Below are positions 1-8,421 of a DNA stretch of 14,547 nucleotides, one piece after another. Location of the stretch: the NCBI GenBank assembly GCA_964442135.1, contig CAYTYN010000037.1, positions 1 to 14,547 of the forward strand. The letters are read 5' to 3'. The stretch is from Avanaerovorax sp964442135 (GTDB taxonomy: Bacteria > Bacillota > Clostridia > Peptostreptococcales > Anaerovoracaceae). The translations under genes and the position numbers were made by a program. Numbering within the stretch: the first letter of the stretch is position 1; each line of letters begins with the position of its first letter. The notes under the pieces were generated by a model. It saw nothing but the letters and a program-made list of their open reading frames with translations, did no database searches and was not told the DNA's origin.

Positions 1-3
1 TGT

Positions 4-9
4 TATAAT
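4..9 (+). promoter_or_regulatory. Possible -10 box for the ABM-like gene
   Basis: A perfect TATAAT lies 21 bases before the start codon at 31. The -35 region would fall outside the window, so only half a promoter can be seen. Transcription from about base 16 would leave a very short leader that begins just at the ribosome site (AAAGGAG, 17-23). That makes this tentative. Confidence 0.3.
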
Positions 10-30
10 GACGGTGAAAGGAGATTCAAC

Positions 31-303
31 ATGAAAAACTTTTATATCACATATACTTTTAAATCTAAGCAAGACAGGGATAACTTTTTAAAGGAGGTTA
101 AAATACCTGCCGAGATTACCAGAAAAGAGAAAGGCTGTGTAAGGTATGACTATTTTTACCCTGTGGATTCGGATAACGCCCTGTTCCTGTGGGAACAGTG
201 GGAGACGGGGAAGGATCAGGAAGTGCATACCGAACAGCCTCATTTTGTCACGATAGTGGAGTTAAAGGAAAAATACTCCGCCGAAACTGAGATCAGCTTT
301 TAA
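31..303 (+). CDS. ABM-fold (YgiN-like) putative quinol monooxygenase
   Basis: A 90-residue protein that resembles the antibiotic biosynthesis monooxygenase (ABM) family, small ferredoxin-like dimeric proteins. What is seen: an N-terminal beta strand (FYITYTF), a helix with the typical KxKQDRDNF start, the E-x-GC-x-R-YDYF strand at residues 32-42, and the family signature LFLWEQWETGKDQEVHTEQPHF at about 51-72, in which the W-E-x-W and H-x4-PHF positions are characteristic. The length is slightly below the usual 95-105. The ATG start has AAAGGAG seven bases upstream. Relatives oxidise quinols or are of unknown function; the substrate cannot be told from sequence. A 9-bp inverted repeat with a T-run follows the stop codon, so it appears to be a single-gene unit. 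The family call is firm, the function is not. Confidence 0.8.
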   Translation: MKNFYITYTFKSKQDRDNFLKEVKIPAEITRKEKGCVRYDYFYPVDSDNALFLWEQWETGKDQEVHTEQPHFVTIVELKEKYSAETEISF

Positions 304-356
304 AACAGATCGCTATGGGTGCCTGTTCCGGTCAAATACAATTACAAATCTGTTTT
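302..356. terminator. Hairpin between the ABM-like gene and the minus-strand remnant
   Basis: AAAACAGAT (302-310) is exactly complementary to ATCTGTTTT (348-356). The loop is 37 bases, and the A-run on one side and T-run on the other would suit termination in both directions. It sits where two convergent coding segments meet. The long loop and AT-rich stem make it a moderate call. Confidence 0.4.
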
Positions 357-363
357 CTTCACC

Positions 364-576
364 TCATAGATCAGCACATAATGGCGCTCCGACCCGCAAT
401 TTCTGTATTTCTTTTAAAAAGCCGTCTGATACCTGATCGTCAGCATTTAATGTCTCCATATGTTCCCCTGCAGAGGGAAACGGCTTACTCATGCCAATCC
501 TTTTCCCGGCATCCTCCATGGTCTTTATTGCTTCGTCATTGGCCGCCTCGCCGCCTATCACAAAGGGTATTCTAAT
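364..576 (-). pseudogene. C-terminal remnant of an unidentified protein
   Basis: Read on the minus strand, 576 down to 364 is open. It encodes about 70 residues beginning IRIPFVIGGEAANDEA and ending in a TGA stop at 366-364. The composition looks like a real cytoplasmic protein: glycine-rich turn, amphipathic helix (NDEAIKTMEDAGKRIGM), then FLKEIQKLR near the end. It has no credible start: an in-frame stop (TAA at 579-577) lies just upstream, and the only possible start is a GTG at 561 without a ribosome site. It therefore looks like the 3' end of a deleted gene. It reminds me faintly of the C-terminus of flavodoxin-like NAD(P)H oxidoreductases, but I would not name it. It runs towards the ABM-like gene and stops at the shared hairpin. 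Confidence 0.45.
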
Positions 577-622
577 TTAAAAAGTCTAAATTTAAAGACT
601 ACTAAAAAGTTACGTGTAAGTA

Positions 623-651
623 TGGAGATAATTAAGAATGTATGCTAAAAT
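623..651 (+). promoter_or_regulatory. rnpB promoter
   Basis: TGGAGA (623-628), a 17-base spacer, then TAAAAT (646-651) preceded by TG at 643-644, which makes an extended -10. Transcription would begin near 658, exactly where the outer P1 stem of the RNase P RNA begins. That agreement supports both calls. Confidence 0.6.
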
Positions 652-657
652 TACATG

Positions 658-1019
658 GTTATGGGCAGGCCAGACAATCGCGTGAGGCGGGTTTACCCGA
701 ATCATGAGGAAAGTCCGGGCTCCACAGGGCAAGGATGCCGGATAACGTCCGGCGTGGGTAACCATAGGGAAAGTGCAACAGAAACATTCCGCCGAAACAG
801 GTAGCGCTGTGGTAAGGTTGAAATGGTGAGGTAAGAGCTCACCGGCGTCATGGAGACATGACGGCCGTGTAAACCCCATCCGGAGCAAGGTCGAATAGGG
901 CGAAGAAAGGCGGCTGCCCGTCGCCGCCCGTCAGGTGGACCGCATGAGCGAGCAGTAATGTATCGCCACAGATAGATGATTGTCTAATACAGAACCCGGC
1001 TTACAGACCTACCCGTAAC
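658..1019 (+). ncRNA. rnpB: RNase P RNA
   Basis: The catalytic RNA of ribonuclease P, which trims the 5' leader from tRNA precursors together with the RnpA protein. The conserved core elements are all present in order: GAGGAAAGTCCGGGCTCC near 706-723, AGTGCAACAGAAA near 771-783, GGTAAGAGCTCACCGG near 830-845, GTAAACCCCATCCGGAGCAAG near 870-890, and the 3' universal block AGATAGATGATTG...ACAGAACCCGGCTTA at 971-1003. The ends were set from P1: GTTATGGGCAGG (658-669) pairs with CCTACCCGTAAC (1008-1019) through Watson-Crick and G-U pairs. The roughly 362-nt length fits. The layout looks like ancestral A-type rather than Bacillus B-type, as in many Clostridia. It has its own promoter and terminator. 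Confidence 0.97.
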
Positions 1020-1032
1020 GCTTACTAAAAAA

Positions 1033-1075
1033 CAGGCTTGACGTGATCTAAAACTTGCTCAGGCCTGGATTTTTT
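1033..1075 (+). terminator. rnpB intrinsic terminator
   Basis: CAGGCTTGA (1033-1041) pairs with TCAGGCCTG (1059-1067) over nine positions, one of them G-U. The loop is 17 bases, and a run of six T follows at 1070-1075. It lies 14 bases after the mature 3' end of RNase P RNA and before the MATE gene. Confidence 0.8.
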
Positions 1076-1147
1076 AAATGACAGAATTCTAAATGACATG
1101 ATTTATGCGGCCGAACCGGCAAAGGATTGAATGACAGGAGTGATAAG

Positions 1148-2560
1148 ATGACGGATGACATGGATATCTTAACTAAGGGAGATGGCAACGAGCTGTCTCC
1201 GGCGAGCATCGATGAGAAAAAGGAAGAAAACAAAATGGGTACGGCTCCCATAGGAAGGCTGCTGGCATCTATGGCATGGCCGGCTATATTGTCGATGTTC
1301 ATATCAGCTCTTTACAATATAGTAGACAGCGTGTTCGTAGCGATGATAAGCCAGAAGGCACTTACAGCGGTTTCTCTCGTAATGCCGATGCAGATGCTCA
1401 TAACGAGTCTCGCTGTGGGAAGCGGCGTAGGTGTAAACTCCCTGATCTCCAGAAGACTGGGAGCGAAGAAATTCAAGGACGCTAACAAGGCTGCGAGCAC
1501 CAGCCTGAGAATAGCGTTATTCAACTACATAATTTTCCTATTGATAGGGATTTTCCTGACCGTTCCGTTTATGAGGGCGTATGCTTCAGATCAGGAGATC
1601 TTTGAGGGCGGCGTAACGTATATGAGGATAGTAACCTGCGCCAGTCTCTTCATAATGGTGGAGATTGCTCTCGAGAAGGTTCTCCAGTCTACGGGAAACA
1701 TGCTGGCTCCCATGATTACCAGTCTTATAGGGGCTATAACCAATATAATCCTCGACCCCATACTTATATTCGGACTCTTCGGGGCTCCTGAGATGGGAAT
1801 AGCCGGAGCCGCCATAGCTACGGTTATAGGACAGGCTTTCGCCATGACAGCCGCTCTCATCGTAGTATTAACCAGAGACCATGCGGTAAAGATCAAGATT
1901 TTACGATTTAAAATGGACTGGAATGTGGTAAAGGATATTTACGCCGTTGGTTTTCCGTCCATAATTATGCAGGCCATAGGGTCTGTCATGCTATTGGGGT
2001 ATAATGGGATATTGGCCGCAAACGCTACTGCGGTGGCAGTTCTGGGAGTTTACTTTAAGCTGCAGTCGTTCGTATTCATGCCTGTATTCGGTCTGAACCA
2101 GGGCGCTATGCCTATAATAGGGTATAACTTCGGCGCCAGGAACAAGCAAAGGATGATGAAGACATTTAAGCTGGGAATCATGGTTGCCGTCATCATAATG
2201 TCAGTGGGAACCCTCCTGTTCCAGTTGTTTCCGCAGATATTCCTTCTCATGTTCAATGCCGACAGCGAAATGCTTGAAATGGGAATACCGGCTCTTCGCA
2301 TAATCAGCCTGTGCTTCCTGCCTGCCGCCTTTGGCATAATGACTTCAACCTTGTTCCAGGGAACGGGTCACGGTGCGTACAGTCTGTTCGCTTCCCTTAT
2401 AAGACAGCTTATCGGAATTCTTCCGCTGGCATACATCCTTTACAAAATGTCAGGAGTTACCGCTTCATGGCTCTCATTCCCTTTAGCGGAGATCATCGGG
2501 CTGATATATTCGGTGCTTATGCTTAGATATCTTTATGGAAAAGAAATAAAAAATATGTAA
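1148..2560 (+). CDS. MATE family multidrug efflux transporter
   Basis: A 470-residue inner-membrane protein of the MATE family, which exports cationic drugs or metabolites in exchange for Na+ or H+. About twelve hydrophobic segments are seen in two related halves. Family features include the N-terminal PIGRLLASMAWPAILSMF, then VDSVFVAMISQKALTAVSL in the first helices, the GVGVNSLISRRLGAKK loop, and the second-half GLNQGAMPIIGYNFGARN motif. The start is ATG 1148, with AGGAG (1136-1140) seven bases upstream. The frame extends upstream to a TTG at 1127 that lacks a site. A second internal ATG at 1235, with AGGAAG upstream, sits where many MATE proteins begin, so the first 29 residues, hydrophilic and rich in D, E and K, may be dispensable. 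It is 25 bases from the activase gene and probably co-transcribed. No substrate can be inferred. Confidence 0.93.
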   Translation: MTDDMDILTKGDGNELSPASIDEKKEENKMGTAPIGRLLASMAWPAILSMFISALYNIVDSVFVAMISQKALTAVSLVMPMQMLITSLAVGSGVGVNSLISRRLGAKKFKDANKAASTSLRIALFNYIIFLLIGIFLTVPFMRAYASDQEIFEGGVTYMRIVTCASLFIMVEIALEKVLQSTGNMLAPMITSLIGAITNIILDPILIFGLFGAPEMGIAGAAIATVIGQAFAMTAALIVVLTRDHAVKIKILRFKMDWNVVKDIYAVGFPSIIMQAIGSVMLLGYNGILAANATAVAVLGVYFKLQSFVFMPVFGLNQGAMPIIGYNFGARNKQRMMKTFKLGIMVAVIIMSVGTLLFQLFPQIFLLMFNADSEMLEMGIPALRIISLCFLPAAFGIMTSTLFQGTGHGAYSLFASLIRQLIGILPLAYILYKMSGVTASWLSFPLAEIIGLIYSVLMLRYLYGKEIKNM

Positions 2561-2585
2561 GAGGTGCGTTATATAGAGGTAGGAA

Positions 2586-5500
2586 ATGAGATTAGGAGTT
2601 GATATTGGTTCTACTACTGTAAAGCTTGTTTTAACTGACGATTCGGGAAAGATTCTCTATTCCAGATACGAGCGGCACATGTCCGACGTATTTGAAAAGG
2701 TAAGAGAACTGATTCAAGAGCTGTACGAAAAATACGGTGATATCAACCTCCGGCCGGTGATCACAGGCTCCGGAGGCCTTTCCCTTGCCACGGTACTGGG
2801 AATTCCTTTCGAGCAAGAGGTCATAGCGTGCAACCGGGCTGTGGTGACACTCATACCGGAAACAGACGTTGCCATCGAGCTGGGAGGAGAGGACGCTAAG
2901 ATTACTTTCTACGGAGCTACCGTGGAACAGCGGATGAACGGAACATGTGCCGGCGGTACGGGAGCTTTTATAGATCAGATGGCTATACTGCTCAACACGG
3001 ACGCCGAAGGGCTTAACGAGGCTGCTAAAAGCCACCGTATGATATATCCTATAGCGGCTAGATGCGGAGTATTCGCAAAAACCGATATCCAGCCCTTGAT
3101 CAATGACGGAGCGTCAGTTCCCGATTTAGCGGCGTCCATATTTCAGGCCGTGGTCAATCAGACTATAAGCGGACTCGCCTGTGGACATACGATAAGAGGC
3201 AAGGTAGCTTTACTGGGAGGACCTCTGTCCTTTTTGTCAGAGCTGAGGGCCAGATTTATCGAAACTCTGGAGCTTAAGGATGAGGACGTCATATTCCCGG
3301 AGGACTCCAGGTATTTCGTCGCAATAGGAGCCGCCATGCTGGCGGAAAAGAGGGATGAGATGAGCCTGGCCGATGTGACGGATAGAATTATTAACGCCGA
3401 TCAAAGTCAGCTCTCAGATACGAAACGGGTCGAACCTCTGTTTGCTTCAAGGCAGGAGTATGACGCCTTTACATCACGCCACGGTCAGTACGCTATAAAG
3501 CGGAAGGACATAAGAAAGGCCAGAAGGGACGTGTATCTCGGCATAGACGCCGGTTCCACCACCACTAAGGCAACCCTTACAGATAGGGACAACAATCTTC
3601 TCTATTCATTCTACCGCAGCAATGAAGGAAACCCTATCGAGGCGGTTAAGATAATGCTTAAGGAGCTGTATTCTCAGCTTCCCGACAGCGCCTTCATAGC
3701 TAACACCTGTGTCACCGGATACGGAGAGGGCTTAGTTAAGGCCGCCTTTAAGGCCGATATGGGAGAAATAGAGACAATGGCCCACTACAGGGCGGCGGAA
3801 TCCTTCCTGCCGGGAGTGGACTTTATCCTGGACATCGGGGGTCAGGATATGAAGTGCATGAAGATAAAGGACGGAGCGATATATAATATTATGCTCAATG
3901 AGGCATGTTCTTCCGGCTGCGGTTCATTTCTGGAGACATACGCGAAATCGGTGAATTTGGACACAAAGGCCTTTGCCAAGGAGGCGCTCTTTGCCGAGAA
4001 TCCGGTGGATTTGGGAACCAGATGCACTGTATTCATGAACTCCAAGGTAAAGCAGGCTCAGAAGGAGGGCGCTACCATCGGAGACATATCTGCCGGTCTT
4101 TCCTATTCAGTGATTAAGAACGCCCTGTATAAGGTAATTAAGCTGAGAAATTCAGACGAGGCGGGAGAAAGGATAGTGGTGCAGGGAGGCACCTTCCTGA
4201 ACGACGCTGTTTTAAGGAGTCTGGAGAAGATAATCGAAAGGAACGTGGTAAGGCCGGATATAGCCGGACTTATGGGAGCCTATGGCTGCTCCCTTATAGC
4301 CAAGGAAAATTACATCGAAAACACTGCATCTTCCATTCTCCCCGCCGAGGATTTAGACGACTTCACCGTAGAACACACTAACGGAAGGTGCAACGGCTGT
4401 GAAAACCGGTGCATCCTCACTGTGAACAGGTTCCACGACGGGTCTAAGTTCATTACGGGAAACCGTTGCGAGAAGGGAGCCGGAGGGGAGAAGCGCAGCA
4501 ACGATATCCCTGACCTTTACGAGTATAAGCTCCGGAGACTTTTCGGATATAAGCCTCTTTCGGATTTCGACGCCGAAAGGGGAAGCGTGGGAATTCCTCG
4601 CGTTTTAAATATGTACGAGAGCTATCCTTTCTGGTTCACCTTCTTCACTGCGTTGAAGTTCAAAGTGGTCCTCTCGCCGGCGTCGACGAAAAAAATCTAT
4701 GAGACGGGTATGGATACCATATCATCGGATACGGCCTGTTATCCGGCGAAGCTGGTACACGGACACATAAAATGGCTGACGGATCAGGGGATAAAATGGA
4801 TATTCTATCCTTGCGTCAATTACGAGAAAAAGGAAGACGAGGACGCCCCTAACCACTATAACTGTCCTATAGTTGCGACTTATCCGGAGGTTATCGCCAA
4901 TAATATGGACGATATATTCCGGGAGCAGGAGGTCAGGTTCACCCATCCGTTTCTGCCTTACGATGACGATCTCAGACTGGCTCATGAGCTTTCCGAAGTC
5001 CTTAAGCCCTATCACATCGAAAAGGATGAGATAACGGAAGCTGTGGAAAAGGCCAGAAAGGAACAGAACGCATTTAAGAACGATATAAGGAAGCAGGGGG
5101 AGTACGCCTTAAGGTATGCCAGATCTCATCACAAGAAGAGCGTGATCCTTTCCGGAAGGCCATATCACGTGGATCCTGAGATAAACCACGGAATAAATAA
5201 ACTGATTAATTCCTTCGATCTGGTGGTGCTTACCGAGGATTCTGTGGCTCACCTGGGCAAGCTGCCTAGGCCGCTGAGGGTACTGGATCAGTGGTTGTAC
5301 CACTCCAGGCTGTATAAGGCTGCTGATTTTGCCGGCAGAAACGATGACGTAGAAATAGTACAGCTCAACTCCTTCGGATGCGGTCTGGATGCGGTTACCA
5401 CAGATCAGGTGGAGGAGATATGCAGAGACCACAATAAGCTCTATACTGTTTTGAAGATAGATGAAGGATCTAACCTGGGCGCTATTAAAATACGCATAAG

Positions 5501-6830
5501 GTCACTTAAGGCTGCCATGGAGGCAAGGGAGAAGAATGATATTCACGTGGTCCCTGAGATAAAGCCATATGAAAGGCTTCTTTTCACAGAGGAGATGCGG
5601 GATAATTACACCATTCTGATTCCTCAGATGGCTCCTATCCACTTCGCCTATATGGAGGCAGCCATACGTTCCTGCGGATACAATGCTGAGCTTCTGCCTA
5701 CGGTGGACAAGAACTCTGTGGACGAAGGGCTGAGATACGTAAACAACGACGCGTGCTATCCTACCATAGTGACATTGGGACAGATCATATCGGCTCTTAA
5801 GTCGGGAAGGTACGACCTGAACAGGATAGCTGTTTTCATGAGTCAGACGGGGGGAGGATGCAGAGCCAGCAATTACGTAGCTTTGCTTAGAAAGGCTCTG
5901 AAGGATCTGGGCATGGAACAGATTCCGGTAGTCTCCTTTAACATGGTCGGAATGGAGAAAAATCCGGGATTCAAGATTACGGCGCAGATGGGTCTTAAGC
6001 TTGTAGTGGGCGTAGTGTACGGAGATCTGATGATGAGGGTGCTCTACGCTACCAGACCTTACGAAAAGGTGCCGGGAACGTGTCAGGCCATCATGGACAA
6101 ATGGCGTGACAGAATAGAGGATAACACCATCCACTTTAACCGCCGTGTCTTCGAGAAAAACCTTAAAGGCATAGTCGAAGATTTTGACAATGTGGAGAGG
6201 ACCGGTGAGGTTAAGCCCAAGGTCGGCATAGTGGGCGAAATACTCGTAAAGTACCATCCTAACGCTAATAACGACATAGTGGACATTATCGAGAGGGAAG
6301 GAGGAGAAGCCGTCGTCCTCGACTTGCTTGACTTCTTCCTGTACGGAATGTACAGCAAAAACTTCAATTACGAGCATCTTGCCGGAACCCGTAAGCAAAA
6401 GACGGTAAATAACTTAGGGATAAAAGCCATAGAATGGCTCAGAAAGCCTATGAGAAAAGCCTTGAGGGAAAGCCGTCACTTTACAGAGCCGGCTCACATC
6501 GAGGATACGGCGGAAAGAGCGGCTTCCATAGCATCTCTGGGCAACCAGTGCGGTGAGGGATGGCTTCTTACGGGAGAGATGATCGAGCTGATACACAGCG
6601 GGGCGGAGAATATCGTGTGCCTCCAGCCCTTCGCCTGTCTGCCGAATCACGTCATCGGAAAGGGCATGATGAAGGCTTTGCATAAGATGAATCCCAAGGC
6701 GAATATCGTTGCCATAGATTACGATCCGGGAGCCAGCAATGTAAATCAGCTGAACAGGATAAAGCTTATGATGGCTACCGCCCATAAAAACGCAGAAGAG
6801 GCTTGCTTAGACGGTAAAAAAATACTATAA
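2586..6830 (+). CDS. Giant acyl-CoA dehydratase activase-like protein (two BcrAD/BadFG ATPase domains plus DUF2229)
   Basis: A 1414-residue cytoplasmic protein. Residues 1-260 and 316-575 are two ASKHA-fold ATPase domains of the HgdC/BadF family, each opening with a phosphate loop (DIGSTT at 6-11, DAGSTT at 321-326). Classical activases are homodimers that hold one [4Fe-4S] cluster between two cysteines per subunit and use ATP to drive an electron into a 2-hydroxyacyl-CoA dehydratase. Here each domain keeps both cysteine positions (C121 and C160; C441 and C480), so the fusion could form the dimer and cluster within one chain. A CxxCxxxC group (602, 605, 609) with C628 may bind another metal or cluster. 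A DUF2229 region (about 670-860) with SDTACYPAK follows, then a dehydratase-subunit-like C-terminal half with LNSFGCGLD, a GGGCRASNY motif and QPFACLPNHV. About 1400 residues is normal for this fused family. Its reaction is unestablished. No separate dehydratase subunit is encoded nearby. ATG start with GAGGTAGGA upstream. Confidence 0.9.
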   Translation: MRLGVDIGSTTVKLVLTDDSGKILYSRYERHMSDVFEKVRELIQELYEKYGDINLRPVITGSGGLSLATVLGIPFEQEVIACNRAVVTLIPETDVAIELGGEDAKITFYGATVEQRMNGTCAGGTGAFIDQMAILLNTDAEGLNEAAKSHRMIYPIAARCGVFAKTDIQPLINDGASVPDLAASIFQAVVNQTISGLACGHTIRGKVALLGGPLSFLSELRARFIETLELKDEDVIFPEDSRYFVAIGAAMLAEKRDEMSLADVTDRIINADQSQLSDTKRVEPLFASRQEYDAFTSRHGQYAIKRKDIRKARRDVYLGIDAGSTTTKATLTDRDNNLLYSFYRSNEGNPIEAVKIMLKELYSQLPDSAFIANTCVTGYGEGLVKAAFKADMGEIETMAHYRAAESFLPGVDFILDIGGQDMKCMKIKDGAIYNIMLNEACSSGCGSFLETYAKSVNLDTKAFAKEALFAENPVDLGTRCTVFMNSKVKQAQKEGATIGDISAGLSYSVIKNALYKVIKLRNSDEAGERIVVQGGTFLNDAVLRSLEKIIERNVVRPDIAGLMGAYGCSLIAKENYIENTASSILPAEDLDDFTVEHTNGRCNGCENRCILTVNRFHDGSKFITGNRCEKGAGGEKRSNDIPDLYEYKLRRLFGYKPLSDFDAERGSVGIPRVLNMYESYPFWFTFFTALKFKVVLSPASTKKIYETGMDTISSDTACYPAKLVHGHIKWLTDQGIKWIFYPCVNYEKKEDEDAPNHYNCPIVATYPEVIANNMDDIFREQEVRFTHPFLPYDDDLRLAHELSEVLKPYHIEKDEITEAVEKARKEQNAFKNDIRKQGEYALRYARSHHKKSVILSGRPYHVDPEINHGINKLINSFDLVVLTEDSVAHLGKLPRPLRVLDQWLYHSRLYKAADFAGRNDDVEIVQLNSFGCGLDAVTTDQVEEICRDHNKLYTVLKIDEGSNLGAIKIRIRSLKAAMEAREKNDIHVVPEIKPYERLLFTEEMRDNYTILIPQMAPIHFAYMEAAIRSCGYNAELLPTVDKNSVDEGLRYVNNDACYPTIVTLGQIISALKSGRYDLNRIAVFMSQTGGGCRASNYVALLRKALKDLGMEQIPVVSFNMVGMEKNPGFKITAQMGLKLVVGVVYGDLMMRVLYATRPYEKVPGTCQAIMDKWRDRIEDNTIHFNRRVFEKNLKGIVEDFDNVERTGEVKPKVGIVGEILVKYHPNANNDIVDIIEREGGEAVVLDLLDFFLYGMYSKNFNYEHLAGTRKQKTVNNLGIKAIEWLRKPMRKALRESRHFTEPAHIEDTAERAASIASLGNQCGEGWLLTGEMIELIHSGAENIVCLQPFACLPNHVIGKGMMKALHKMNPKANIVAIDYDPGASNVNQLNRIKLMMATAHKNAEEACLDGKKIL

Positions 6831-6831
6831 T
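6803..6831 (+). promoter_or_regulatory. Candidate promoter for the DUF1538/PII pair, inside the end of the activase gene
   Basis: TTGCTT (6803-6808), a spacer of exactly 17 bases, and a perfect TATAAT (6826-6831) overlapping the activase stop codon. Transcription would begin near 6838 and give a 40-base leader to the DUF1538 gene. The -35 matches at three of six positions, so it is a candidate only. Confidence 0.4.
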
Positions 6832-6877
6832 GTTCTGAGAGAGTTGTTTTATAAAAAAGAATTCAAGAGGTGTATAT

Positions 6878-8410
6878 TTGAGCGACAGATCGATGTTTTA
6901 TGAAAAGTTTCACGAATCAGTTACATCCGTGTTGCCCATTACAATCATCGTAATACTTCTTTGCTTTACAGTTGCGCCGATTCCTAACGACATGTTCGTG
7001 TCGTTTATTATCGGCGCAATTCTGCTAATTGCGGGTATGGCTTTCTTCACTCTTGGCGCCGATACGGCTATGACCCCTATCGGAAACAAGGTGGGAGCGT
7101 GCATGACTAAGACCAGAAACGTTTGGGTCATAGTTTTTGTCAGCTTTGTGATGGGTGTGATTATCACCATTGCGGAACCGGATCTTCAGGTTCTGGCGGA
7201 TCAGATCCCGACCATTAACGGCAACGTTATAATACTTGCGGTTGCGGTGGGAGTAGGTATATTCCTGGTTATAGCTATGCTGCGAATCCTGCTGGGAATT
7301 CCCCTTTCATACCTGTTAATCGGTTTTTACATCATAGTCTTTGTGACGGCCGCCTTTGTCCCCAGTGACTTCTGGGCCGCCGCCTTTGACTCCGGCGGAG
7401 TTACCACCGGCCCGATGACGGTACCGTTTATAATGGCTCTCGGTATCGGAGTATCGTCCATAAGAAGTGACAGACACGCCGGAAATGACAGCTTCGGTCT
7501 CGTGGCTCTCTGTTCCATAGGCCCGATACTGGCTGTTCTCATACTGGGACTTCTGTACCCGGCGGAGGGAGCATATACTCCGGTAGAGATACCTGAGGTA
7601 GATAGCTCTTACGACACTATAATGCTGTTCATTACGGAGCTGCCTGAGTATATGAAAGAGGTAGCGGTAGCCCTGGCTCCCATAATTGTGTTTTTCCTTC
7701 TGTTTAATGGGATAGTGATCAAGCTGGAGAAGAAGCCTTTGATAAAGATATGTATAGGTCTTATACATACCTTTATAGGTCTGGTTCTTTTCCTTACCGG
7801 GGTTAACGTGGGATTCATGCCGGTAGGCAACTACATAGGAACTCTTATAGGAGATTCGGATTTCAGATGGATTCTCATACCTATCGGAATGCTGATAGGC
7901 TACTTCATAGTAACCGCGGAGCCTGCCGTTCACGTCCTTAACAAGCAGGTGGAGGAGATAACCGCAGGAACCATACCTGAAAAAGCCATGCAGCTCAGTC
8001 TTTCCATAGGCATGTCCGTCTCCCTCGCTCTCGGCATGATAAGAGTCCTGACCGGCATATCGATAATGTACTTCCTCATACCGGGATACGCTATCGCTCT
8101 TTTGCTCTCATTGGTCACGCCGAAAATATTTACATCCATCGCCTTTGACTCCGGTGGAGTTGCTTCAGGTCCTATGACGGCTACCTTCCTTTTGCCGTTT
8201 GCCATGGGGGCCTGTGAATCCATAGGCGGGGCGGACAGGATTATTACTGACGCCTTCGGAATGGTAGCTATGGTAGCCATGACTCCTCTCATAATGATCC
8301 AGCTCCTGGGCGGAGTGTACAAGCTGAGAACCAGGAAGGAAGAGGCTAACCGGCGTAAGATGCAGGAGAGGATACAGCAATACGCTGATGAAGATATAAT
8401 AGAGCTGTAG
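6878..8410 (+). CDS. DUF1538 membrane protein, two-repeat
   Basis: A 510-residue integral membrane protein of the DUF1538 family, which has no function I know of but looks like a transporter. It is a direct duplication. Each half carries, in the same order, an MxP(I/V)GN motif (residues 65-70 and 313-318), an AEP motif at the end of a helix (99-101 and 347-349), then FDSGGVTTGPM (170-180) or FDSGGVASGPM (423-433). Conserved E and D residues next to glycine-rich breaks within hydrophobic segments are what ion-coupled carriers often show; that step is inference. The start is TTG 6878, because AAGAGGTG (6865-6872) lies five bases upstream; the next ATG (6893) is too far from it. A charged cytoplasmic tail (residues 482-510) ends the protein, and the PII-like gene begins 11 bases later. 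Confidence 0.85.
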   Translation: MSDRSMFYEKFHESVTSVLPITIIVILLCFTVAPIPNDMFVSFIIGAILLIAGMAFFTLGADTAMTPIGNKVGACMTKTRNVWVIVFVSFVMGVIITIAEPDLQVLADQIPTINGNVIILAVAVGVGIFLVIAMLRILLGIPLSYLLIGFYIIVFVTAAFVPSDFWAAAFDSGGVTTGPMTVPFIMALGIGVSSIRSDRHAGNDSFGLVALCSIGPILAVLILGLLYPAEGAYTPVEIPEVDSSYDTIMLFITELPEYMKEVAVALAPIIVFFLLFNGIVIKLEKKPLIKICIGLIHTFIGLVLFLTGVNVGFMPVGNYIGTLIGDSDFRWILIPIGMLIGYFIVTAEPAVHVLNKQVEEITAGTIPEKAMQLSLSIGMSVSLALGMIRVLTGISIMYFLIPGYAIALLLSLVTPKIFTSIAFDSGGVASGPMTATFLLPFAMGACESIGGADRIITDAFGMVAMVAMTPLIMIQLLGGVYKLRTRKEEANRRKMQERIQQYADEDIIEL

Positions 8411-8421
8411 GGGAGGTTACC

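Noticed and set aside
5502..6398. A 298-codon open frame on the minus strand opposite the activase gene
   Set aside because: The + strand there is an unbroken, well-conserved coding region. The antisense frame has no ribosome site and its translation resembles no family; it results from codon bias.
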